This document shows positions 35,901 through 42,237 of a stretch of 42,237 bases of DNA, piece by piece (positions within the stretch are counted from its first letter, which is position 1; each line of letters starts with the position of its first letter). The stretch comes from Candidatus Cloacimonadota bacterium (GTDB lineage Bacteria; Cloacimonadota; Cloacimonadia; Cloacimonadales; JAFGVF01), in the NCBI GenBank assembly GCA_016838885.1, contig JAEKNW010000264.1:1-42237 (forward strand), written 5' to 3'. The translations under genes were made by a program, and so were the position numbers. Under the pieces are notes generated by a model, which saw nothing but the letters and a program-made list of their open reading frames with translations, did no database searches and was not told the origin of the DNA.

Positions 35901-38690
35901 CTATGGACTGGAGGGATCGCCAGCAATAGCTATGCAACAGGTGGTGTTACAGGTTCTTCTCATGTAGGTGGTTTGATAGGTTTTCTAAATTCAGGAACTG
36001 TCAACAACAGCTTTTGGGATATTGAGACATCTGGTCAAACTACAAGCGCTGGAGGTTCAGATGCTACAGGGTTAACAACACAGCAAATGAAAACACCTGC
36101 AATATTTGTAGATGCTGATTGGAGTGTAGTTGGTTTCAATGCTGATATTGATGGAGATTGGTTTTTTAATCCCAGCATTAATGATCTGTATCCTGCTCTT
36201 TCATGGCAGGTTTCTGGTGTTGTTGCCCCTATCCTAACCTATCCAAGAGATAATGGAGAAACTGCAATAACAGGAGAACAACTAATATGGGAAGCTGATC
36301 TATTTGAACATGCTACTTCATATCTTTTGAGTGTAGGGACTGACAACCCACCAACTAATATATTACATAATCAGGATATAGGGTTAGTAACCAACTATTT
36401 ATTTGCTGGGATTGGAGCAGATGCAGAATACTATTGGCAAGTGATCCCTGTAGATGCTGACGGTAATGAAGCTGAGAACTGCCCAATCAGGAGCTTTTCC
36501 ACCGTAAATATCGCCTCAGTGTTGGCTCAAAACAAGATAATTGAATCAACTATTCCTATCAATGGTAACTACCCTATGAGTTATAGCCAAACTATATTCT
36601 TTCAATCTGAACTCACAAGTATTGATCCTATTATCGATAGACTATATTTAAAAAGAAATACCTCAGAATCGATCACAGGTTCTGAAAATTTGCGAATCTA
36701 TCTAGCTCATACTGACAAAACAGAGTTTGAAGCAGAGAACGACTGGGTAACTATTACTGATGGTTTAATACAAGTAGCAGAGATCTCAGTTGGAGAAGGA
36801 GATTGGGTTGAGCTTCAGTTTGAAAATCCATTTATCTATAATCAAAATGATAATTTAGTTGTAGGGATAGCAGATTATGTTAATAATGCTAATACTTCAA
36901 TATCACCATTCTTAGCATTGGAAGTAGATGGTTATCGATCAATTAGTTATTGCTCAGATAGTAGTATACCATACCCCATTATACCATATGAAGGAACAAG
37001 ACACGAAGCAGTTGCTTATATAGCTTTTGAGATCAAAGACATTGTCGTTGGGAATGTGTCTCCAGTTAATGGTGTCATAGAATTATATGAAACAGAATCC
37101 CAACTGTTTCAAGTGTTTGCAGATGATCCATTAAATCATAGTTTATTATACAGTTGGAAGCTAGATTGTGAGGAAGTCTCAAATTCAGATTCTTTACTTT
37201 TTAATACTGATTATGATACAGCTGGAGAATACAGTTTAACGCTTTCAATTAGTAGGGATTATTCATCGTATAATAGAAAACAAAATCCAACATTAACTAG
37301 AAGAAATGTTGAAACTTTTGAGTGGACTATAATTGTACATGATATTGACCAAAATATAGTAATTACTGATTTATCCTTTGCTTTTGAAGAAGATGGTGTT
37401 TGGAATCCTATTGACCAAATTATTTGTGAAAACGAAACACTCAATTTCTATATAAACGCAAGTGACCCTGATGGTAATGATTTAACTTATAGTTGGTTGC
37501 TAAATCATGTAGAAGTCTCTGCAAGTTCTTTATATCAGTTTCAAACTGATTATAATTTGGCTGGAAGTTATACACTTGAGCTGATTCTAGATGACAACTA
37601 TATTCGTGAGCAAATAATTACTTCTAGACTTAATAATCGAAGAAATAGTAAAAGTTCATCTATGTCTCGTGAAAGATTCGATAATAACCCCATATCTAAG
37701 TTTTCAGTTGATAGAACATTAAGAGCTGCTATTAGAGATACGCAGACATTCACTTGGCAGATTGAAGTAAGTGATGTAGATCAAACAATCGTTATTCATG
37801 ATTTATCTTATGCAACAGCATTAGAGGGGGTCTGGACTCCAGTTGACCAATTTATCAGTGAAACCGAAACACTCAATTTCTATATAAACGCAAGTGACCC
37901 TGATAGTAATGATTTAACTTATAGTTGGATATTAAATGGAACCGAAGTCTCTACATCGGCAACCTATCTATTTGAGACAGATTATGATTCTGCTGGTGAA
38001 TATACACTAGAATTAATTATTAATGATAACTATGGTGATGTTGCTTTAAGAAACATTCAATCATTTAACTGGAATATTGAAGTAACTGATGTTGATCAAG
38101 AGATTGAAATTACTGATTTGTCTTATGCTACTGAATTAGATGGTGTATGGACACCTGAAGATCAGATGTTTGAAGAACATACAATCCTCAATTTCTTTGT
38201 CAATGCTTTCGATCCTGATGGACAAGATTTATCTTATGAATGGCAGTTAAATGATACTGTAGTTTCAGATACTCAATCATTCGATTATGATAGTTCAAAT
38301 TATCAGAATAATACTTATGAAGTGAAGCTAACATTATCTGATGGGTTTAGAGATACTCAAGAATATATTTGGAGTGTAGTGCAAGCTGTTTCGAATGAAG
38401 ATGATATAGAGGCTATTACTGTTACTAAGTTAGGTAGCATATACCCCAATCCTTTTAATCCAAGTACAACAATTAACTTTAATATTGCCAGAAAAGATAT
38501 TGCAAGTATGAGGATATATAATATTAAAGGACAGCTTGTAAAAGACTTCGGTGAGTTTGTTAAATCACAAAATACTGTTACTTGGTATGGCCAAGATAAT
38601 AATAACAAGTCAGTTGGATCTGGATTGTACTTGGTGGTTATGAAAAGTAAATCAAATGTAGAAACTAAGAAGATAATTCTAATGAAATAG
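32940..38690 (+). CDS. surface protein with cohesin-like module, GLUG arrays and sorting domain (1916 aa)
   Basis: The track start (32928) is less likely than the ATG at 32940, which has GGAGGT five bases upstream and begins a clean signal peptide (MNRLFLSLVIIVLAINIYG). Residues ~20-140 look like a cohesin: FDEIEVSIQS, a strand with FDFQINYDSNILHF, then a closing FVNFHFTAIEVG. Two arrays of GLUG repeats follow (about 220-400 and 690-1030; units such as GGLIGFL...GTVNNSYATGNV). Each array ends in a near-identical SFWDIETSG segment. Fn3-like domains lie between and after them, then several PKD/Ig-like repeats (~1380-1820). The C-terminus is the FlgD-like sorting domain (SIYPNPFNPSTTINF ... KKIILMK). 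It is probably exported and anchored at the cell surface, with an adhesin or scaffold role inferred. The gene is coupled to the upstream dockerin-type gene. Confidence 0.85.
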   Translation: MNRLFLSLVIIVLAINIYGISFNTTNEDFAQFDEIEVSIQSDSLILDLKAFDFQINYDSNILHFDGWQLNDIISNFTIDKAEADSLNGTIHIIGCIDNQPNGVQVGINSSFVNFHFTAIEVGVCELSWQEYPNICCDSNLVSYRLDTFSHSLIIHPDLNGSGSEQDPFLITNLDELRFLSENPGVVTVGYHFQLLNDIDASETENWNAGFGLLPIGNLTDRFRGGFDGNGHTISNLYINRPEQDYVGLFGYIDESIISNIGLIDSDITGKMYVGSLAGYSSCSTIDNSYATGNVSSNGSVSGGLIGSQASGTVNNCYASGSLSCGWLSYGGLIGYLISGTVNNCYATVSVDSYGGGLVGYSNSGATINNSFWDIETSGLTTSAGGIGLTTYQMKTPSYFVDAGWSLIVYNAYDEADWGFRPDINECYPALIWQIPDVFDDVDEEAPRQPSDFNYMYGEVEVPVDGTLSWTFGENTETYDVYFDTVYPPENMVIDEEIAGENGTYSFEDLLYGTRYYWKIVTKNSYSEHNTNCIGWFNTTTGVNNYVLEVSPPKDQLLDYLPSELLFILNDNIEYVELWFGDIESQTEVVIPLTIASDTLTYQLPDIDYLHNQYYWTLVYFDTELMEHSLNGYFITPLNNLGGDGSESSPIQISTLNELQIFNNLYPYHNNSDPYFELANDIDASATIDWNEGAGFEPIGSNDNRFTGNFKGNGFIISNLYINRPTQDYVGLFGYTDNSNLASVYLEDVDINANQNVGGLSGCKLWGQVNDCFVTGIVSGTSEVGGLIGKFHYGPATNCYASVNVSGSGNNVGGLIGDCLVALDSCYATGNVSGSGNATGGLIGYQRGGDLEEEFTNCYSTGNVSGSYQVGGLVGLSFGIYGNCYATGNVSGSSRVGGLIGNQGSPGWGYSGVRNCYATGNVDGDDNDVGGLIGFQYTGTTSNSYATGDISGSSLVGGLVGILSSGTVNNSYATGNVNGDYAGGLIGYLWTGGIASNSYATGGVTGSSHVGGLIGFLNSGTVNNSFWDIETSGQTTSAGGSDATGLTTQQMKTPAIFVDADWSVVGFNADIDGDWFFNPSINDLYPALSWQVSGVVAPILTYPRDNGETAITGEQLIWEADLFEHATSYLLSVGTDNPPTNILHNQDIGLVTNYLFAGIGADAEYYWQVIPVDADGNEAENCPIRSFSTVNIASVLAQNKIIESTIPINGNYPMSYSQTIFFQSELTSIDPIIDRLYLKRNTSESITGSENLRIYLAHTDKTEFEAENDWVTITDGLIQVAEISVGEGDWVELQFENPFIYNQNDNLVVGIADYVNNANTSISPFLALEVDGYRSISYCSDSSIPYPIIPYEGTRHEAVAYIAFEIKDIVVGNVSPVNGVIELYETESQLFQVFADDPLNHSLLYSWKLDCEEVSNSDSLLFNTDYDTAGEYSLTLSISRDYSSYNRKQNPTLTRRNVETFEWTIIVHDIDQNIVITDLSFAFEEDGVWNPIDQIICENETLNFYINASDPDGNDLTYSWLLNHVEVSASSLYQFQTDYNLAGSYTLELILDDNYIREQIITSRLNNRRNSKSSSMSRERFDNNPISKFSVDRTLRAAIRDTQTFTWQIEVSDVDQTIVIHDLSYATALEGVWTPVDQFISETETLNFYINASDPDSNDLTYSWILNGTEVSTSATYLFETDYDSAGEYTLELIINDNYGDVALRNIQSFNWNIEVTDVDQEIEITDLSYATELDGVWTPEDQMFEEHTILNFFVNAFDPDGQDLSYEWQLNDTVVSDTQSFDYDSSNYQNNTYEVKLTLSDGFRDTQEYIWSVVQAVSNEDDIEAITVTKLGSIYPNPFNPSTTINFNIARKDIASMRIYNIKGQLVKDFGEFVKSQNTVTWYGQDNNNKSVGSGLYLVVMKSKSNVETKKIILMK
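37433..37496. repeat. 64-bp near-identical internal repeat, copy 1
   Basis: Matches 37865-37928 with one difference, while the surrounding domain repeats are clearly diverged. This indicates recent duplication or gene conversion within the gene. Confidence 0.75.
37865..37928. repeat. 64-bp near-identical internal repeat, copy 2
   Basis: Partner of 37433-37496. Both encode the strand ETLNFYINASDPD of consecutive PKD/Ig-like repeats. Confidence 0.75.
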
Positions 38691-38762
38691 TATCATATAA
38701 ACCTATGAGCCTTGTAATTATTAATAAAAAGGTTCATTGATTGTTAAATAATACAAAATAAT

Positions 38763-38790
38763 AAATGGCACGATTATTCTCGTGCCATTT
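38763..38790 (+). terminator. terminator of the secreted-protein operon
   Basis: AAATGGCACGA and TCGTGCCATTT form a perfect 11-bp stem with loop ttattc, 72 bases after the stop codon. Only a short T stretch follows. Confidence 0.8.
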
Positions 38791-38878
38791 AGATTTATAA
38801 TTTAATTTTCTTGTTGTATTAGTTTATATTTAAATGATAATAGAATGATTGCTTCCTCTTAGATAGCACTAAATTTTT

Positions 38879-38898
38879 TGTCATGCAACCGTCATGCA
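38879..38898. repeat. GTCATGCA direct repeat, element 2 right end
   Basis: Identical to 28166-28185 (TGTCATGCAACCGTCATGCA) and again placed just to the left of an att copy. Confidence 0.6.
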
Positions 38899-38957
38899 AG
38901 TAGTATATAATGAGGATAACTACATATATTACACTATTTAACTTTCTAATGAATTAT

Positions 38958-39003
38958 TCCTAAGGAAAAGGTCAGCCGTTCGAATCGGCTCATGGGTGCC
39001 ATT
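38958..39003. repeat. att copy 3 (tRNA-Arg 3' half, diverged)
   Basis: Matches att copies 1 and 2 except that the acceptor strand reads catgggt instead of cgggggt, and one A is missing just after CCA. It marks the right end of element 2. GTGAAAA heptamers follow (39004-39026). Confidence 0.8.
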
Positions 39004-39065
39004 TAAGTGAAAAGTGAAAAGTGAACTACTATATACATTAAGATTATAAATTAGTTATGATTTTG

Positions 39066-41951
39066 TTAATAATCTCTTTCTTTCAAAGAAGTAACATAGA
39101 ATTTAAATCCTCTTTCTTTTGCGAACTTAGCAACTCTTAATGCTTTTTCATATTCACTATTGGTTAAACGAGAAAAACCATGACAGAATCCATAAACTTT
39201 GTTTAGAATTGAGATAATTTCCTCGAGATTCTTAGCATCTTTTTTACTAGATTTCTTTTTAATTTTCTCAAAGTATTTTCTTAGCCAATTCCAAAAAGCT
39301 GGATCATACTTAACTTTATCTAATTCCCATATTGTACCATCATCATAGTCTTCTTCTTTGCAAGTATAAACTTTTTCGTCGATTTTCTCTTCTGTATCAT
39401 GAATTATCTCATTTGACAGATTTTCAGAAATAGACTCAGAATTCAAAGAAACATCAGCTCTTAATGACTTATGATTACTATTAAAGCTATTACTTTTAAC
39501 AAAGAACTTCAGTAATAATTCTTCCAAAAAATTATTATTGATTCTACTATAACTAAGAGCCAAAAATCCACTTGCTCTTGATATGGCAGTATATAATCGA
39601 TTCACATACATATTATCTTCTTTAAGTTCATCAATATTTAAAATGAAGAGTAGCTCAAATTCTCTTCCTTTTATATCATCAATGTGAAATATAGATAATT
39701 CTATGTCACTTATTTTATCAATGGATTGTTTAAGAAGTGGGACTTGGTCTCGGTAAAAAGTAATTATACCTACATTAAACTTCTGTTTTATCTCATTTTT
39801 TATGATTTCAATATTAGAAGTTATCCATGATGTTAACTCAATGTTTCCATTAAGTTCTGTTGCTATTGGTAAAAATTGATCATTTGATTTAGTATAGGCA
39901 TTTTTAAGAGTGTTTTCTTTATCTTGTAATTTGCTATAGAGATAGTTATTTATTTTAAACAAACTAGGTTTAAATCTATAAACATCATTCAGGTGTTCAT
40001 ATCGAAAATCTCCGATGAATTTACTAAGTGCTTTTTCAGTTAAAATACTACCCATACTTCCAATTTGCAATAGGTCTCCAGTTATGAATATATTTGATGT
40101 TCCTGGATAACATAAAAGTTTAATAATATTTAATTGTTTTAATTGAAAGTCTGTTATCTCCTCGATTAATACCTCGCGTCTATAGTTGTCTCTTATATAT
40201 TGATAAATTGAGCTTCTCATTTTGAGTCTATCATCAATGGTAGTAACTTGGAATAAGTCATTTGCAATTGTTAGTAAAAACTCAATAAAATCACTGAATA
40301 AGTCATTACTAATAGAATCAGAGTTTTCACTGGAAAGTGAATAAGTCCAATTTATGAATACTTTTTGGAAATATTTCAGATCAAAGTGAATGATTTTAAT
40401 ATAATGATTCTTCATTTCAATGAGTTGAAATAATGCAGATAATATTTTAAGATATCCACCAAGGAGTTTTTGAATTTGATTTAGTAATTGTGATTTATTT
40501 TCATTATTAATTTCTTTCACTTGGAGAATATTACTATCATTGTTAAAATTTCTTATGACATCTGTTAGGAGTTGGCTTAGGGTAGTTTGAGATAAATTAT
40601 TTGTATCATCACTTAAACTCTCTAATAGTAATGTAGCTTTACTTTTTTCATTATCAAAAATATCATTAATTTTATCAAATAGATCATTTTCATCCATAAA
40701 GCTACAAACTGTTAAAAAGCTTTTGAAAGAACTTTTTTCTCTAAGTACTTTCTGTAAATAACTAATGTTTCGTTCGCTAAAATCACTTTTATAAAACTTT
40801 ATTAATGTGCTTAAAATTTCTTTTTTGCCGGTAGTTTGACTCAAAAAATAATCTGTAAATGAAGAGTCCTTTTCTAAAATCTCAATATCTTCTGATATAT
40901 TAAATCTGATACCTTCATCTGATAATAATTTTATAAATTTATTAACAAACGTGTTCCAAGAGAAGATATTTTTGTTAAAGTCTAACACTTGCTCCTGTTG
41001 GAAGGTATATGATAAATGGCTTTCCGTTTCTGGTCTATTAGAAAACAAGATCCAAGTGTTTAGTTTATTCATGAAGTAATCTTCCACAGATTTATCTGAT
41101 TTTTCTTGATCGATTAAAAAAGTATTTACCGATTTTTGTGCTATTCTTTTAACAAGTAAGGATGTTTTCCCTGTTCCAGCGGGCCCAGTGATAAGATATC
41201 TACCCCCTATAGGCAATCTAAGAATTTTCTCTTGCTTAGGACTTAATATAATCTGATTTTGTAGATGAGCTGAATCAATAACAGGTTTATTAAAGTTAAA
41301 ATCAATAGTACTTTTTTCATTTTGATTTTCTTCTAAGTTTGTGAAAAATTGGTTGAGATTTTCGGTTAACGATGAACATTGTGTTAAATCATTCTGCTCT
41401 ATAAAATTCATATTTTTTAAAATTATATCTTTTCTTATTGCATCAATTGCTTTAGGAAACTCAGAATCTTTTTCGAATATCTTGCATTTTATTCCATCCC
41501 ATTCTAAGTCTTTGGTTGGTTCAAAATCGATTCTTCTCAAGATTACATATTTACCCTTTTTACCAAATTCAATTTTTGAACCGACTTTTGATGTAAGTAA
41601 TGATGTACTTTTTTCACCATATTTTGAAATTGCTAGCATATAATCTTTGTTAAAACTTCCTGAAGTTCTTTCTTTCTGCAAAGCAAAATACTTTATCTCA
41701 TTAGTTAACTCATTTTGTACTTTTATTAAGCTGATAAATGGGATAGTTTGATTGATACGGGCTACTTCTAATACAGAATTTGAGTATTTTGCTGTCCCTG
41801 AGGATTTCTCACCATTAATGTTTACATTATCGATATACCTCAGTTTTTCTCTTCCCTTGAGAATTGATTTGTTAGATTTCTCCATATCCTCTAAACCCAT
41901 TAAAGTTAGCATCCCCAATTCAATGATTCTTTTGTCCTTTTCTTTAACCAT
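39066..41951 (-). CDS. SF1 UvrD-like helicase with possible Gre-like N-terminus (961 aa)
   Basis: This is a superfamily 1 helicase core. A Q-motif-like IILSPKQEKIL (~234-244) precedes Walker A at ~255-263 (ITGPAGTGKTS). Motif II is degenerate (LIEEITDFQ, where DEAQD would be usual), motif III is FITGDLLQIGS, and the C-terminal motifs read DDIKGREFELLFIL and NRLYTAISRA. Residues ~70-142 (EIKYFALQKERT..., then ISKYGEKSTSLLTSKVGSKIEF and YVILRRI) resemble the C-terminal domain of GreA/GreB, suggesting contact with RNA polymerase. The last ~90 residues are unassigned. AGGAGGT precedes the ATG, with a consensus promoter upstream. It lies outside att copy 3, so it is either backbone or a further accessory segment. 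The Asp-to-Glu change in motif II may alter ATPase activity. A role in defence or transcription-coupled repair is conjecture. Confidence 0.7.
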   Translation of the reverse strand: MVKEKDKRIIELGMLTLMGLEDMEKSNKSILKGREKLRYIDNVNINGEKSSGTAKYSNSVLEVARINQTIPFISLIKVQNELTNEIKYFALQKERTSGSFNKDYMLAISKYGEKSTSLLTSKVGSKIEFGKKGKYVILRRIDFEPTKDLEWDGIKCKIFEKDSEFPKAIDAIRKDIILKNMNFIEQNDLTQCSSLTENLNQFFTNLEENQNEKSTIDFNFNKPVIDSAHLQNQIILSPKQEKILRLPIGGRYLITGPAGTGKTSLLVKRIAQKSVNTFLIDQEKSDKSVEDYFMNKLNTWILFSNRPETESHLSYTFQQEQVLDFNKNIFSWNTFVNKFIKLLSDEGIRFNISEDIEILEKDSSFTDYFLSQTTGKKEILSTLIKFYKSDFSERNISYLQKVLREKSSFKSFLTVCSFMDENDLFDKINDIFDNEKSKATLLLESLSDDTNNLSQTTLSQLLTDVIRNFNNDSNILQVKEINNENKSQLLNQIQKLLGGYLKILSALFQLIEMKNHYIKIIHFDLKYFQKVFINWTYSLSSENSDSISNDLFSDFIEFLLTIANDLFQVTTIDDRLKMRSSIYQYIRDNYRREVLIEEITDFQLKQLNIIKLLCYPGTSNIFITGDLLQIGSMGSILTEKALSKFIGDFRYEHLNDVYRFKPSLFKINNYLYSKLQDKENTLKNAYTKSNDQFLPIATELNGNIELTSWITSNIEIIKNEIKQKFNVGIITFYRDQVPLLKQSIDKISDIELSIFHIDDIKGREFELLFILNIDELKEDNMYVNRLYTAISRASGFLALSYSRINNNFLEELLLKFFVKSNSFNSNHKSLRADVSLNSESISENLSNEIIHDTEEKIDEKVYTCKEEDYDDGTIWELDKVKYDPAFWNWLRKYFEKIKKKSSKKDAKNLEEIISILNKVYGFCHGFSRLTNSEYEKALRVAKFAKERGFKFYVTSLKERDY

Positions 41952-41996
41952 AATACCTCCTAGATTTTAAAAATGTTAAAAAATCCAAACAAAGAT

Positions 41997-42025
41997 ATTT
42001 TACAAAAGCAAGCTTAACTTGTCAA
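41997..42025 (-). promoter_or_regulatory. consensus promoter of the SF1 helicase gene
   Basis: On the - strand, TTGACA (42025-42020) and TAAAAT (42002-41997) are 17 bases apart. The predicted start lies about 40 bases upstream of the ATG at 41951. Confidence 0.75.
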
Positions 42026-42095
42026 GTATAATCTAAAATTATGAATTTATCCTGAATCATGCAGTAGAGCTTTAAGGAAGAGAGCCGATTCTTTT

Positions 42096-42140
42096 AGCAA
42101 AATCCCCTTCTTTGAGGGGGACACAGGGGGTGCATCCATA
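42096..42140 (-). repeat. 45-bp dispersed repeat, copy 2
   Basis: Perfect reverse complement of 5217-5261. Confidence 0.85.
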
Positions 42141-42150
42141 ATGTCAATAG

Positions 42151-42191
42151 AAGTTTAAAATGGTACAGATTTGGAAGTTTAATCTGGTACA
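42151..42191. repeat. two 17-bp repeats, possible IS21-type end
   Basis: AAGTTTAAAATGGTACA (42151-42167) and AAGTTTAATCTGGTACA (42175-42191) differ at two bases and are 7 bases apart. Closely spaced repeats containing TGGTACA resemble the multiple terminal repeats of IS21-family elements. The transposase would be beyond the window edge, so this is only a suggestion. Confidence 0.4.
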
Positions 42192-42237
42192 CTATTGTAA
42201 CTCATTATTAGTTATATTTTCCCTTTCATTCTATAAC

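Overview
The window is AT-rich bacterial DNA. It probably comes from Candidatus Cloacimonadota (Cloacimonetes) or a related FCB-group lineage. The main reason is the secreted, multi-domain beta-sandwich proteins with N-terminal signal peptides; one has GLUG repeats and ends in the PNPFNPSTTI-type FlgD-like sorting domain common in that group. This taxonomic call is inference.

Layout. After the 3' end of an unidentified gene comes a tRNA-Arg(CCU) at 255-331. Its 3' half plus a few flanking bases (47 bp) recurs perfectly at 28269-28315, and with a few changes at 38958-39003. The region between therefore looks like two mobile elements lying in tandem at one tRNA attachment site. Element 1 (about 332-28.27 kb) carries a large secreted protein, a short unknown gene, a complete type 3 BREX operon (brxF, brxC, pglXI, brxHII, pglZ, brxA), a nucleotide-cyclase-fold-like gene paired with a GIY-YIG nuclease, an HNH nuclease with an EVE-like N-terminus, a short tyrosine recombinase, an AbiEi antitoxin whose AbiEii toxin is reduced to 25 codons, and an Avs1-like pair (MBL-fold hydrolase plus trypsin-like protease/NACHT-type NTPase). 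Element 2 (about 28.3-38.96 kb) begins with a decayed copy of the same recombinase. It then carries a two-gene operon of secreted proteins: the first has a dockerin-like module, and the second has a cohesin-like module, two GLUG arrays, Ig/PKD-like repeats and the sorting domain. Beyond the third att copy is a leftward SF1 (UvrD-like) helicase gene with a possible GreA/GreB-like N-terminal domain. The right edge holds a 45-bp dispersed repeat, matched in inverted orientation at 5.2 kb, and a pair of 17-bp repeats resembling an IS21-type end.

How it fits together. Element 1 is a defence island: BREX-3 for modification-linked exclusion, nucleases, an Avs1-like sensor/protease and an abortive-infection remnant, loaded at a tRNA by a tyrosine recombinase. 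Element 2 appears to carry cell-surface cargo. The dockerin-type protein has no sorting domain of its own and could be held at the surface by its cohesin-type operon partner.

The most promising new leads are the adjacent cohesin/dockerin-like pair outside any cellulosome context, the cyclase-like plus GIY-YIG cassette behind BREX-3, the overlapping mini-ORFs that precede both brxF and the MBL gene, and the Gre-like/SF1 helicase fusion. All domain calls were read by eye from the sequence. No database search was possible.
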